Under the pieces are notes generated by a model. The model was not told the origin of the DNA, searched no databases, and worked only from the letters and a program-made list of their open reading frames with translations. The position numbers and the translations under genes are program-made. From assembly GCF_048323675.1 (NCBI RefSeq), contig NZ_JBLWFK010000004.1:310001-374000 (forward strand): a stretch of 64,000 bases of DNA, given 5' to 3'. The stretch's first letter is position 1, and the number at the start of each line of letters is the position of its first letter. Below are positions 25,087 through 34,373 of the stretch, piece by piece. The DNA comes from Mangrovimicrobium sp048323675. GTDB lineage: Bacteria; Pseudomonadota; Gammaproteobacteria; Pseudomonadales; Halieaceae.

Positions 25087-26484
25087 CTATCCCGCCGGAA
25101 TTTCCCGTTCCTGCCAGGCGGCAACATGCCGCTCAAGCACATCGCAGCCGTTGAACTGGGCATCCAGCGCGGCAATAAAATTGAACACACCGGTTAACTT
25201 GCGCGCGATCAGCGCGAACTCCCGCGATGGCGGTGTAAAGTGGCGGCTGGCCGCAGAGGCAGCCGCTTTCTTTCCCGCGCGGCGCATCAGGTGCGAGCGG
25301 GCCCAGCAATACTCTCCCTGGGCATTGAGGTATTCCGCCGGCAGCTGGTCCGCCGGGCGCAGCGGTTCCAGCAGGTGCAGGCAGAAGTCCGCGAACATCT
25401 CCCGCCCCTCGGCACTGGCATCGGGCTGCAGGCAACCCAGTCCGGTCAGTCCCTCGACTATCGCGTGCATATCCTGCTGCTGGCTGGCCGCCACCGTGCG
25501 GCGCAGGTGCAGGAGAAAATCCTCCGGGCAATCCAGCACCGAACCGAAATCCAGCAGGGCCAGCTCGTCGTCCGCCTCGCTCTTGCGGCGATCATCCAGC
25601 CGCAACAGGTAATTGCCGAAATTGGGGTCGGTCTGCAGCAGGCCCCAGTCATAGAGCTCGTAGAAAAACAGCTCGAGCATGGCCCGGCCCAGGGCATCGC
25701 GCCGGGCCTGGGACAGGCCCGAGACCTCTTTGGCGGTAACCGGGTAGCCCTCGATGAATTCCATCGCCAGCACCTCCCCGCTGCAGTAGCGGGGAAACAG
25801 TTCGGGTACGTGGTAGTGAACGGAGTCCACCCTCAGGGTGCTCACCCGCTCGCGCATTTGCGTCGTCACCCGCGCTTCGCGCCGGTAGTCGATTTCCAGC
25901 AGCAGGTGTTCGCGCAGGGAATGCATCCAGTTATCGAGATCGCGCCCCGACTTTACCCAACGCGATAAAACCAGCATGCGGATGACCGCGTCGAAATCCG
26001 CTTCGATGAGTTCGCGCAGGCCGGGATACTGGATTTTCAGGCAGATCCACTCGCCGCCGTCCCGCAACCTGGCCAGGTGTACCTGGGCCAGCGAGGCCGC
26101 AGCAACCGCCTGCGGATCGATGTCCAGTTCGTCGTAGCGTGCGCCGAGGGATTCGCGCACGAATGGTTCCAGCTCGCTCCAGGCCATTGGTTCGGTGCCA
26201 TCGGAGAGTTCGCGCAGCGCCTCCACCAGTACCGCCGGCAGGAAATGCTCGCCGAACAGCGCCATCATCTGGCCGATCTTTACATAGGTGCCCTTGAGTC
26301 GGCCCAGTTCGGCGACAAAACGCCGCGCCTCGCGGCGGGCGAATTCGGAATCGCCCTCCTCGCGACCCAGCACCCGGCCCACCGCACCGTCCAGGGCCAG
26401 CGCACCACCGGCGCGCAGACCGGCCAGGGAGACCGCCATACCACGCCCCAATGCACCAAAGCCCGAGTTCCGTTTTTTTGCCAT
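25087..26484 (-). CDS. ABC1/AarF/UbiB-family protein kinase-like protein
   Basis: 465 residues from ATG 26484 (MAKKRNSG); a longer frame to 26709 adds a low-complexity Arg-rich stretch and is rejected. Family marks: KIGQ (69-72), the Ala-rich loop AAASLAQVH (128-136) that replaces the kinase glycine loop, K150, TDPNFGN (285-291) and LLDFGSV (310-316). UbiB-type ATPases support ubiquinone synthesis or extract quinone intermediates from the membrane. This protein is shorter than UbiB and shows no C-terminal membrane helices. It is divergent from a UbiA-family prenyltransferase, which fits an isoprenoid or quinone role, but substrate and reaction are unknown. Confidence 0.88.
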   Translation of the reverse strand: MAKKRNSGFGALGRGMAVSLAGLRAGGALALDGAVGRVLGREEGDSEFARREARRFVAELGRLKGTYVKIGQMMALFGEHFLPAVLVEALRELSDGTEPMAWSELEPFVRESLGARYDELDIDPQAVAAASLAQVHLARLRDGGEWICLKIQYPGLRELIEADFDAVIRMLVLSRWVKSGRDLDNWMHSLREHLLLEIDYRREARVTTQMRERVSTLRVDSVHYHVPELFPRYCSGEVLAMEFIEGYPVTAKEVSGLSQARRDALGRAMLELFFYELYDWGLLQTDPNFGNYLLRLDDRRKSEADDELALLDFGSVLDCPEDFLLHLRRTVAASQQQDMHAIVEGLTGLGCLQPDASAEGREMFADFCLHLLEPLRPADQLPAEYLNAQGEYCWARSHLMRRAGKKAAASAASRHFTPPSREFALIARKLTGVFNFIAALDAQFNGCDVLERHVAAWQEREIPAG

Positions 26485-26776
26485 AGCCGTTCCGTACAAG
26501 TACAGCCGGTGCGCACCAGGACCGGTCTGCAAGTAATCACTCCCCCTGATGGTAGCGGCAGCTTGCCGGCGCTGTACAGTCACCACCGGCACCTGCCGCC
26601 GCTGCCCCGCAGTCCCGCAACCCGGCGCTGCAAGCCCAGCGGTCCTGCAGGCGCGAGTGGCGCGCCGCCGACGACGGGGAATATTGGTCCCCCGAGCGCG
26701 GCCATGCACACTGGCATCGCGACTTACCGCGAAAATAAGCTACCCTAGAACGGGATATCCAAGGGGACCCTCTCGC

Positions 26777-27766
26777 ATGATCAACCTGAGTGTCTGGGCG
26801 CAGGCCCTGGACCGCATGCCCAAGCTCAGCGCCAGTGAATGGCAACAACTCGACCCCGTGGCGCGCTGGCTGATCGCCTGCCGCGCCTCGGTGCTGTTCA
26901 TGACCTTCACCGCCGCAGCCCTCGGCGGCCTGCTGGCCTGGCGGGCCGGCGCGTTCCACTGGGACCTGTGGCTGGCCACCGTGCTCGGGCTGGTGTTCGC
27001 CCACGCGACCAATAACCTGCTCAATGACTATACCGATTCACGCCGCGGCATCGACCGGGACAATTACTACCGCAACCAGTACGGCGTCCACGTACTGGAA
27101 GACGGCCTGATGAGCGAGACGCAGTTCTGGCGCTACACCGGCACCACCGCAGCCGTCGCCCTCGGCCTCGGCGGCTGGCTGGTGTTCCAGCGCAGCGGCC
27201 TGACCCTGGACCTGATGCTGGCCGGGGCGTTCTTCGTACTGTTCTACACCTGGCCGCTGAAATACTACGGTCTCGGTGAGCCCGCTGTACTGCTGGTCTG
27301 GGGGCCACTGATGGTGGGCGGCGCGTATTACGTACAGACGGCCGACTGGAGCTGGGATGTGACCTGGCTGAGTATCGTCTTCGCGCTGGGACCGACCACC
27401 GTCCTCTTCGGCAAGCACACCGACAAGCTGGAAGCGGACCGGGAGAAGCACGTGCGCACCCTGCCGGTGCTCATCGGCGAGCGCGCCGCCCGCTGGGCGG
27501 TGCTGGGCATGATCATCGCCCAGTACCTCCTGTGTATCGCCCTGGTGCTGGGCGGCGCCTTCCAGTGGCCCCTGCTGGTAGTGCTGGCAGCCCTGGCGCA
27601 ATTCCCGGCCCTGTGGCGCGCCTTCAGGCAGCCCAAGCCGGCTACACCGCCGGCGGATTACGCCGCGGATGTCTGGCCGCTGTGGTTCTCCGCCTGGGCG
27701 TTTCGCCATACCCGGCGCTTCACCACCCTGTTCCTGCTCGGACTGGTTGCCGACACGCTGCTCTAA
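26777..27766 (+). CDS. UbiA-family prenyltransferase
   Basis: 329 residues from ATG 26777; the longer frame from 26549 is not supported. About eight to nine membrane helices with the two UbiA Asp motifs: NNLLNDYTDSRRGID (79-93) and DKLEADREKH (about 215), which bind the Mg-diphosphate of an isoprenoid donor. The first motif with its RGID ending resembles MenA-type enzymes (dihydroxynaphthoate polyprenyltransferases), but no other menaquinone gene is present. The acceptor is therefore uncertain. It is divergent from an ABC1 kinase gene and 78 bp upstream of hemH. Confidence 0.85.
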   Translation: MINLSVWAQALDRMPKLSASEWQQLDPVARWLIACRASVLFMTFTAAALGGLLAWRAGAFHWDLWLATVLGLVFAHATNNLLNDYTDSRRGIDRDNYYRNQYGVHVLEDGLMSETQFWRYTGTTAAVALGLGGWLVFQRSGLTLDLMLAGAFFVLFYTWPLKYYGLGEPAVLLVWGPLMVGGAYYVQTADWSWDVTWLSIVFALGPTTVLFGKHTDKLEADREKHVRTLPVLIGERAARWAVLGMIIAQYLLCIALVLGGAFQWPLLVVLAALAQFPALWRAFRQPKPATPPADYAADVWPLWFSAWAFRHTRRFTTLFLLGLVADTLL

Positions 27767-27844
27767 TGAAACCGGTGGATTTGGCGGTAAAAAGGCCGCA
27801 ACCACTTGGCGCTGCGGCGTGCTCACCGTATATTGTGGCGCAGC

Positions 27845-28882
27845 ATGAACTATCAACGCAGCAAAACCATTGATCCCAGCGCGCCGGTGAAAGTCGGCGT
27901 ACTGCTTGCCAACCTCGGGACTCCGGATGCGGCCGAGCGCGGCGCCCTGCGCCGTTTTCTCAAGCAGTTCCTGTCCGATCCACGGGTGGTGGAAGCCCCG
28001 CGCCTGCTGTGGTGGTTCATCCTCAATGGATTCATTCTCAATTTCCGCCCCGGGCGTTCGGCGCGCGCCTACCAGCGCGTGTGGACGGAACAGGGCTCAC
28101 CCCTGCTGGTTTACACCCGCGATCAGGCCAATGCCCTGCGGGCAACCCTGCAGGAGCGCTACGGCGAAGAGTTGCTGGTGGAATTCGCGATGCGCTACGG
28201 CAGCCCGTCAATCGACCAGGTGGTCGACGGCATGCTGGAGCAAGGTGTCACACGCCTGCTGGTGATACCGCTTTATCCGCAGTACAGCGGCGCCGCCAGC
28301 GCTTCCGTTTTCGACGCGCTGGTACAACCGCTGATGCGGCGGCGCGACGTGCCGGCCCTGCGCACCGTCCACGATTACCACGATCACGCAGATTACATCG
28401 GCGCCCTGGCGCTGCAAATCCGCAAATACCAGGCCGAGCACGGCAAACCGGACAAGCTGGTGTTTTCCTACCACGGGGTGCCCCAGCGGCAGTGCGACGA
28501 GGGCGACCCCTACTACCTGCAGTGCCTGCACACCACCCGCCTGGTCGCGGAGTTGCTGGACCTGGCGGAAGAGAGCTACCTCACCTGCTTCCAGTCCCGC
28601 TTCGGCCGCGAACCCTGGCTGCAACCGGCCACCGATACCACCCTCAGGGAACTGGCTGGCCAGGGTGTCAAATCCCTGCAGGTGATCTGCCCCGGCTTCA
28701 GTGCAGACTGCCTGGAGACCCTCGAGGAAATCGCCATGGAAAACCGCGATGTATTTCTCGAGGCCGGTGGCAGCGACTACGGCTACATTCCCTGCCTCAA
28801 CAGTGAACCCGAGCACATCGCGGCGCTGGCCCAGATCGCCAGCGAGGAACTGGCCGGGTGGGTTTTCAACCGCATCGAGTAA
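27845..28882 (+). CDS. hemH: ferrochelatase
   Basis: 345 residues from ATG 27845. Conserved blocks: VLLANLGTP at the start, IPLYPQYSG, the active-site SYHGVPQR (metal-insertion His), FQSRFGREPWLQP, and CPGFSADCLETLEE near the end. The enzyme inserts Fe2+ into protoporphyrin IX, the last step of haem b synthesis. It acts at the inner membrane surface. The gene stands between the prenyltransferase and a convergent ZIP gene, probably as its own unit or with the prenyltransferase. Confidence 0.96.
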   Translation: MNYQRSKTIDPSAPVKVGVLLANLGTPDAAERGALRRFLKQFLSDPRVVEAPRLLWWFILNGFILNFRPGRSARAYQRVWTEQGSPLLVYTRDQANALRATLQERYGEELLVEFAMRYGSPSIDQVVDGMLEQGVTRLLVIPLYPQYSGAASASVFDALVQPLMRRRDVPALRTVHDYHDHADYIGALALQIRKYQAEHGKPDKLVFSYHGVPQRQCDEGDPYYLQCLHTTRLVAELLDLAEESYLTCFQSRFGREPWLQPATDTTLRELAGQGVKSLQVICPGFSADCLETLEEIAMENRDVFLEAGGSDYGYIPCLNSEPEHIAALAQIASEELAGWVFNRIE

Positions 28883-28927
28883 GCCCGGCAATACCACCTG
28901 CCACCCCCGACACGCGCAGGAAAAAAT

Positions 28928-29794
28928 TCAGTGGTGGAAGGAGTGGGGCTCCAGCACCCCAATGCTGTAAGCCAGGGCAATCCCCAGCAGGAAGGCAGTG
29001 GTCAGCTTGAAGCGGTCATGGCTGTGGAAGTGCACCTCGGGCAGCAGGTCACTGAGCGCGATACACACGAATGCCCCCGCCGAGAAAGCCAGTGCGCCGG
29101 CCACCACGGCATCGCCAGAATAGGTGAGCAGGTCTACACCGAAATAAAACGCCAGTGCTCCCAGTGGGCAGAGCAGCGCGAACAGCAGGTTCGCCGCCAT
29201 CCTCGCCATCCGGCTGCTGCCGCCGGCCTGCATGATCGTCGTAACCGACATCGCGTCCAGGGGCTTGTGCAGCAACACTGCCATGAACACACCGAATCCA
29301 GCCAGCGCGCCGGCCGCACTGGTATGGGTATCACCGCGCATCACCGCACCCAGTGCGATACCGTCGATCACGCTGTGCAAACCGAGGCCCAGGGCCACCC
29401 CGATCCAGCTGGCGCCGTGGGCCGCCGGCTGGTCCGGCTGCCCGTGGTCGTGATGGTGGTGGGCATGGGGATGATCGTGGTGCTCATCCTCCTCCGGGCT
29501 GAAATCGTGCTGGTGAAAATTGAACAGGCGCAACATCAGCAGCATGGCGATCAGGCCGACCATCAGCCAGTCCACCGCCCGGTCCACCGAGGCCTGTTCG
29601 CCGCCGAGCGCAATGCTGTGGGGCAGCAGGTGGAAAAACGCCACGCCGAGCATCAGGCCGGAAACCAGGCTCATGACCAGCTGGGTGCGGGTGTGGGTCA
29701 TGCGAATCCGGTCTGGCAACAAGCCGCCCGCCAGCGACACACAGGCGATGGCGACACAGTAGCCGGTTAACAGGAGCGCGGTTGAGACGGACAT
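28928..29794 (-). CDS. ZIP-family metal transporter
   Basis: 288 residues, about eight helices. The variable loop (about 95-125) is strikingly His/Asp-rich (DEHHDHPHAHHHHDHG), and the metal path motifs GLGLHSVIDGIALG and LLHKPLDAMSV in helices 4 and 5 are intact. ZIP proteins bring Zn2+ or other divalent metals into the cytoplasm. Its specificity cannot be read. It converges with hemH (45-bp gap). The region 29795-29932 upstream holds no further gene. Confidence 0.9.
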   Translation of the reverse strand: MSVSTALLLTGYCVAIACVSLAGGLLPDRIRMTHTRTQLVMSLVSGLMLGVAFFHLLPHSIALGGEQASVDRAVDWLMVGLIAMLLMLRLFNFHQHDFSPEEDEHHDHPHAHHHHDHGQPDQPAAHGASWIGVALGLGLHSVIDGIALGAVMRGDTHTSAAGALAGFGVFMAVLLHKPLDAMSVTTIMQAGGSSRMARMAANLLFALLCPLGALAFYFGVDLLTYSGDAVVAGALAFSAGAFVCIALSDLLPEVHFHSHDRFKLTTAFLLGIALAYSIGVLEPHSFHH

Positions 29795-29932
29795 GAGCGA
29801 GGCAGTTTCTCCCGGGAAAAGCAGCGTATTATTTCACAGGGGCCGACAGCACAGCCAGCGGCTGGCCGAGGAGCAGTCGGAACTCGGTGGAGCGGCGCGG
29901 GCAGCGGGGCAGGCGACGGCTCCCGCTCACCC

Positions 29933-31054
29933 CTACACCAGCACCAGGTTGTCGCGGTGAATCAGCTCTTCATCCCCGGCATAACCCAGGATGCTTTCGA
30001 TGGCCGACGAAGCCTTGCCCATGATCTGGCGGGTTTCCTCGGCACTGTAATTACACAGGCCCCGAGCGACTTCGCGACCTTCCGGGTCGCGACAGGAGAT
30101 GAGGTCGCCACGCGCGAAGCGACCCTGCACTTCACGTACCCCCACCGGCAACAGGCTGCGACCGGATTCACGCAGCACGCGCACGGCGCCGGCATCGAGG
30201 CTGACGCTGCCCTGCACCTGCAACATGCCCGCCAGCCATTGCTTGCGGGCATTTTCCGGGCGCTTGCCGCTGCGCAGCCAGGTGCCGATGTTGTCGCCGC
30301 TGGCGATGCGCGCCAGCACATCCGCCTCGCGGCCACCGGCGATGATGGTTTCAGTGCCCGAGCGCGCAGCCAGCCGTGCAGCGCGCAGCTTGGTAATCAT
30401 CCCGCCGCGGCCCAGCACGCCGCCCTCCCCGGCCATGCTGTCGAGCTCCGGCGACAGCACATCGGCCATCTCCACCAGCCGGGCACCGGGATTCCTGCGC
30501 GGGTCGGCATCGAACAGGCCCTGCTGGTCGGTCAGCAGCATCAGGCCATCGGCGTCGATCAGGTTGGCCACCAGCGCGGCCAGGGTGTCGTTGTCACCGA
30601 AGCGGATCTCATCGGTGACCACGGTGTCGTTCTCGTTGACCACCGGCACCACGCCAAAATTCAGCAGGGTACTCAGGGTACCGCGGGCGTTGAGGTAGCG
30701 GTCGCGGGCGATGACGTCGTCGTGACCCAGCAGGACCTGCGCGGCGATAATACCGTGCTGCTTGAAGGCGTTCTCGTAGTTCTGTACCAGTACCGACTGG
30801 CCCACCGCCGCCGCGGCCTGCAGTTCGTGCAGCACGTGGGGGCGCGCCGACAGGCCGAGGCGCACCACGCCCGCGGCGACCGCGCCACTGGAGACCAGCA
30901 CCACCTCACAGCCGCTCGCGCGCAGCCGGGCAATCTGCTCGACCAGATTGGCGATCACCAGTTCATCAAGCCCGCGACCATCGTTGGTCAGCAGCGCACT
31001 GCCGACCTTGACCACCCAGCGCCGGCCGGCAGCGATTTCAGCTCGTTCACTCAT
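29933..31054 (-). CDS. proB: glutamate 5-kinase
   Basis: 373 residues: an amino-acid-kinase domain (KVGSALLTNDGRG, VSSGAVAAG, NENDTV, FGDNDTLAA, GRGGMITKL) followed by a C-terminal PUA domain (about 275-360). It phosphorylates glutamate to gamma-glutamyl phosphate, the first and feedback-inhibited step of proline synthesis. The start overlaps the obgE stop by one base (TGATG), so the two are translationally coupled. proA is not here. Confidence 0.96.
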   Translation of the reverse strand: MSERAEIAAGRRWVVKVGSALLTNDGRGLDELVIANLVEQIARLRASGCEVVLVSSGAVAAGVVRLGLSARPHVLHELQAAAAVGQSVLVQNYENAFKQHGIIAAQVLLGHDDVIARDRYLNARGTLSTLLNFGVVPVVNENDTVVTDEIRFGDNDTLAALVANLIDADGLMLLTDQQGLFDADPRRNPGARLVEMADVLSPELDSMAGEGGVLGRGGMITKLRAARLAARSGTETIIAGGREADVLARIASGDNIGTWLRSGKRPENARKQWLAGMLQVQGSVSLDAGAVRVLRESGRSLLPVGVREVQGRFARGDLISCRDPEGREVARGLCNYSAEETRQIMGKASSAIESILGYAGDEELIHRDNLVLV

Positions 31055-32253
31055 CAGGGGGCGTACTCTACCTCGACGTCGTAATCGTCTTCGTCCCAGT
31101 CGTCGTCATCGTCATCGCTGTCGCCCTTCGCGGGGCGGCGACGGGCCGCACGCAGTTCGGCTATCCGCTCGCGGGCCTCGGCCTGCATGCGCAGCTGGGC
31201 TTCGCGTTCCGCCTCGGCCAGTTCGGGATCGGCTGCCTCGCGCTCCTGCAGCTCCTCGAGATGGCGCATGAGGTCACCACAAAGCACGTCCGTGCCCTCG
31301 CCCTTGATCGCCGAGATCTCGTAAACCGGCCCCTGCCAGTCCAGTGCTTCGATGATCGCCGCGCGCCGTTCGGCGAGCGTTTCGGCGTCCAGCAGGTCGC
31401 ACTTGTTGAGCACCAGCCAGCGCTCGCGCGCGGCCAGGGTGGGACTGAACTGCTCCAACTCGTGGACGATGGCGACCGCGGCATCTGCGGGCTCGACTGC
31501 ATCCCAGGGGGCCATGTCCACCAGGTGCAGGAGAATGCGGTTGCGGGTCAGGTGCTTGAGGAAGCGGATGCCGAGGCCGGCGCCTTCCGAGGCACCCTCG
31601 ATCAGGCCGGGGATATCCGCCACCACGAAACTGCGGTGCGCCTCCACGCCGACCACCCCGAGGTTGGGCACCAGGGTGGTGAAGGGGTAGTCCGCCACTT
31701 TCGGCTTGGCCGAGGAGACCGCGCGGATAAAGGTCGACTTGCCCGCGTTGGGCAGGCCCAGCAGGCCGACATCGGCCATCACCTTGAGTTCGAGCTTGAG
31801 TGCCCGGACCTCGCCCTCGGTGCCGTGGGTGGTCTGCCGCGGGGCGCGATTGGTACTGGATTTGAAGCGGGTATTGCCGAGGCCGTGGAAACCGCCCTGG
31901 GCCACCATCAACTGCTGGCCATCGGCCTGGATGTCGCCGAGCAGTTCACCGGTGTCCTCGTCCAGGATGGAAGTACCCACCGGCACCTTGAGCACCAGGT
32001 CCTTGCCGCTCTTGCCGGTGCAATTGCGCCCCTTGCCCGATTCGCCGCTCTCGGCGCGGTAACTGCGTACGTAGCGGTAGTCGACCATGGTGTTGAGGTT
32101 GTTGTCGCCCTCGAGGTACACGCTGCCGCCATCGCCGCCGTCGCCGCCATCCGGGCCGCCCTTGGCAATGAATTTCTCACGCCGGAAGCTGAGGCAGCCG
32201 TTGCCGCCCTTGCCGGCGTAAACCGTGATACTTGCTTCATCGACGAATTTCAT
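31054..32253 (-). CDS. obgE: GTPase ObgE/CgtA
   Basis: 399 residues. The glycine-rich Obg fold (1-158, GGNGCLSFRREKF, GGPDGGDGGDGG) precedes a GTPase domain with G1 GLPNAGKST (166-174), DIPGLIEGASEGAGLG and NKCDLLD. The C-terminal tail ends in a strongly acidic run (DSDDDDDDWDEDDYDVEVE). Obg binds the large ribosomal subunit and couples ribosome assembly to GTP and (p)ppGpp levels. The order rplU-rpmA-obgE is conserved across bacteria; here an intrinsic terminator separates rpmA from obgE. Confidence 0.97.
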   Translation of the reverse strand: MKFVDEASITVYAGKGGNGCLSFRREKFIAKGGPDGGDGGDGGSVYLEGDNNLNTMVDYRYVRSYRAESGESGKGRNCTGKSGKDLVLKVPVGTSILDEDTGELLGDIQADGQQLMVAQGGFHGLGNTRFKSSTNRAPRQTTHGTEGEVRALKLELKVMADVGLLGLPNAGKSTFIRAVSSAKPKVADYPFTTLVPNLGVVGVEAHRSFVVADIPGLIEGASEGAGLGIRFLKHLTRNRILLHLVDMAPWDAVEPADAAVAIVHELEQFSPTLAARERWLVLNKCDLLDAETLAERRAAIIEALDWQGPVYEISAIKGEGTDVLCGDLMRHLEELQEREAADPELAEAEREAQLRMQAEARERIAELRAARRRPAKGDSDDDDDDWDEDDYDVEVEYAP

Positions 32254-32381
32254 AAGCTATCCGTGGTATCGGGTATCCGCGGCGCGGGCGGCTTTCCCAC
32301 CCTCACCTCGCGTCCGGAACTTCCCCTCCAGAGACGAAAGGGCCTGCCCCGCACCGGGTCTCCTGTACCAATCCAGTATAT

Positions 32382-32417
32382 AAAAAAAAGCCCCGTCATC
32401 AGACGAGGCTTTTTGTT
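32382..32417 (-). terminator. intrinsic terminator after rpmA
   Basis: AAAAAGCCCCGTC and GACGAGGCTTTTT pair around a short loop with one C-A mismatch, with A and T runs on both sides. On the minus strand it follows rpmA by about 20 bases, so most rplU-rpmA transcripts should end before obgE. Confidence 0.85.
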
Positions 32418-32436
32418 TCTTGTCGCGACAGTGCGA

Positions 32437-32694
32437 TCAGGCGCTCACCACCTGAACGAACTTGCGGTTGTTCGGGCCGCGGGTCACGAATTCAACCTTG
32501 CCATCGGCGGTGGCGAACAGGGTGTGATCCTTGCCCATGCCGACGTTTTCACCGGCGTGGAACTTGGTGCCGCGCTGGCGAACGAGGATGTTGCCAGCCA
32601 GGACCGCCTGGCCGCCGAAGCGCTTCACGCCAAGGCGTTTACTTTCGGAATCGCGGCCGTTACGAGTACTACCGCCTGCTTTCTTGTGTGCCAT
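32437..32694 (-). CDS. rpmA: 50S ribosomal protein L27
   Basis: 85 residues, MAHKKAGGSTRNGRDSESKR start, the flexible N-terminal arm that reaches the peptidyl-transferase centre. No Firmicutes-type N-terminal extension that would need cleavage. It lies 16 bp after rplU and ends before a strong terminator. Confidence 0.98.
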   Translation of the reverse strand: MAHKKAGGSTRNGRDSESKRLGVKRFGGQAVLAGNILVRQRGTKFHAGENVGMGKDHTLFATADGKVEFVTRGPNNRKFVQVVSA

Positions 32695-32710
32695 GAGTCA
32701 ATTCCTCCTG

Positions 32711-33022
32711 TTACGCCGAGATACCGGTGATCTTCACTTCGGTGTACCACTGGCGGTGGCCAGTTTCCTTCCGATAGTGCTTGCGGCGGTTGAATTTGAC
32801 GATCTTCACTTTCTTGTGACGACCGTGGGCAACGACTTCAGCGGTAACCTTGCCGCCTGCCACAACGGGGGTGCCGATCTTGACTGCGTCGCCGCCGCCA
32901 ATCATCAGGACGCGATCGAATTCGACAGACTCGCCAGTGGCGGCTTCGATCTTTTCCAGCTTGAGGGTTTCACCCTCGACGACGCGGTGCTGCTTGCCAC
33001 CGGCTTCAATAACTGCGTACAT
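32711..33022 (-). CDS. rplU: 50S ribosomal protein L21
   Basis: 103 residues (MYAVIEAGGKQHRV... ending YTEVKITGI). It binds 23S rRNA domain I next to L20. First gene of the rplU-rpmA unit. A TATAAT box at 33260-33265 on the minus strand would give a leader of about 230 bases. Confidence 0.98.
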   Translation of the reverse strand: MYAVIEAGGKQHRVVEGETLKLEKIEAATGESVEFDRVLMIGGGDAVKIGTPVVAGGKVTAEVVAHGRHKKVKIVKFNRRKHYRKETGHRQWYTEVKITGISA

Positions 33023-33457
33023 TGCGTGCTCCGTTTACTTAGCCTGCTCGCAATTTGATAAAAACCCTTGATAATCAAGGGGGCAGAGCAAGGCACAAAC
33101 GTTGTTGAGAACCCCTCCAGCAAGCCTCAGGGGAGGTACCAGGGGGCAGAGGGCGGCGATTCTACCCAAATCAGCCACGTGTCACAAGGGGAAATTTGCC
33201 CCTCCCGGCAGAGGCCGCGGGGCACCGTGCTGTGCGCAAACGCCGATCCATGCCACACAATTATAAACCATTATCCTTTTTGGGAAATCCATTACCAATG
33301 GGAATATGCCCCAGTCGCGCTTTTCACTGGGTTTTACCCGCCAGTCGCGTCAAGATGAGGGCACCCCCTGACACCCGCCAAGGCATCCAGACTGAACGCG
33401 TCACGCCCCCCTATCTGGCAATCGGGCCTCTTCCTCGTCGCCATCGCCACCCTGGGC
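33023..33457 (-). promoter_or_regulatory. rplU promoter and long leader; start region of the DMT gene
   Basis: 435 bp without a complete gene on the minus strand. A perfect TATAAT (minus strand, 33260-33265) is the best -10 box; no clean -35 is visible. The predicted leader holds GC hairpins, for example around CCTC/GAGG at 33110-33140. A leader of this length before rplU may allow feedback by L21, as in other ribosomal operons, but no known L21-leader consensus is recognised. On the plus strand 33359-33457 is an open frame joining the DMT gene. Confidence 0.45.
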
Positions 33458-34321
33458 ATGGCCATGAAGGGCATATTCGCCCGCTTCGTCTACCAGCACG
33501 GCGTCTCCGTGGACGCGTTACTGGTGTGGCGGTTCGCACTCGCGGTGCCCATGTTCTGGCTGGGCGCGCTCTGGCTCAACCGGCACAAACCAAAGGCGCC
33601 GCTGACAGCGCGCCAGTGGCAGCTGTGCCTGCTTACCGGGGCCCTGTTCTTCCTCAGCGCCTGGTGCGACTTCAACGCCATCCACCAGCTGGGGGCGAGC
33701 GTATCGCGCATCCTGCTCTACCTGTTTCCCGCACTGCTGCTGGTCATTCACGCGCTGCAGTACCGGCGCATGCCGCCGGGCCTGCAGGTTGCCGTGTTCG
33801 CGGCAGCCTGGGTTGGCATGCTGCTACTCCTTATACCGGGCTGGCAGGGCGGCGCTATCGGGGCAGCGGGCATTGCCTTTGGACTCGGGGCCGCGACCTG
33901 CTACGCGCTGTTCCTGTGGCTCAGCCAGGGTGTCATGCGCGAGATTGGCTCGGTGCGCTTCAACCAGGTTTCCAACAGTTTTACCCTGGTACTGATGGCG
34001 CTCCTGCTGCTGCCGGGTACCACTGCGGGGGAGCTCGCGCTGGACCTGCCCGCGCTCGGCTGGATGCTGGCCCTGGTGCTGTTTTCCACCGCGCTACCCT
34101 ATTTCCTGATGCTGGAAGGCGTACACCGGGCCGGCGCCTCCGAGGCAGGCATCGTCGCCATGTTCGGCCCGGTGCTGACAGTAATGATGGCGGTAGCACT
34201 TTTCCCGGATGAACGCCTGCAGCCCCTGCAATGGCTGGGAGCCCTGCTGGTCCTGCTGGGCATTGGAGCACTGACCATGGCGCGGCCGCCCGGCAAAGCC
34301 AAGACGCACCGTAACGCTTGA
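33458..34321 (+). CDS. DMT-superfamily (EamA) transporter, start uncertain
   Basis: 287 residues from the first ATG, about nine to ten helices, with two EamA repeats. The ATG at 33458 lies inside the first membrane helix and has no Shine-Dalgarno site. The same frame stays open back to a TGA at 33356-33358 and adds PIWQSGLFLVAIATLG, which would complete helix 1. The only upstream initiators in this frame are CTG codons (33368, 33392). An ATG with AAGATGAGG context at 33355 lies in another frame and reads PPYLAIG before the helix. The true start is therefore non-canonical, or a frameshift is present. Substrate unknown. Inserted between divergent rplU and ispB. Confidence 0.75.
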   Translation: MAMKGIFARFVYQHGVSVDALLVWRFALAVPMFWLGALWLNRHKPKAPLTARQWQLCLLTGALFFLSAWCDFNAIHQLGASVSRILLYLFPALLLVIHALQYRRMPPGLQVAVFAAAWVGMLLLLIPGWQGGAIGAAGIAFGLGAATCYALFLWLSQGVMREIGSVRFNQVSNSFTLVLMALLLLPGTTAGELALDLPALGWMLALVLFSTALPYFLMLEGVHRAGASEAGIVAMFGPVLTVMMAVALFPDERLQPLQWLGALLVLLGIGALTMARPPGKAKTHRNA

Positions 34322-34373
34322 CAGCCCGGGGGGGCGCACCTAGCATGCCGGTGCACCCTGGCTGTCATTTCCT

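Noticed and set aside
26485..26709. N-terminal extension of the ABC1 kinase frame
   Set aside because: The added 75 residues are Arg/Ala-rich without conservation, and MAKKRNSG at 26484 is a normal start.
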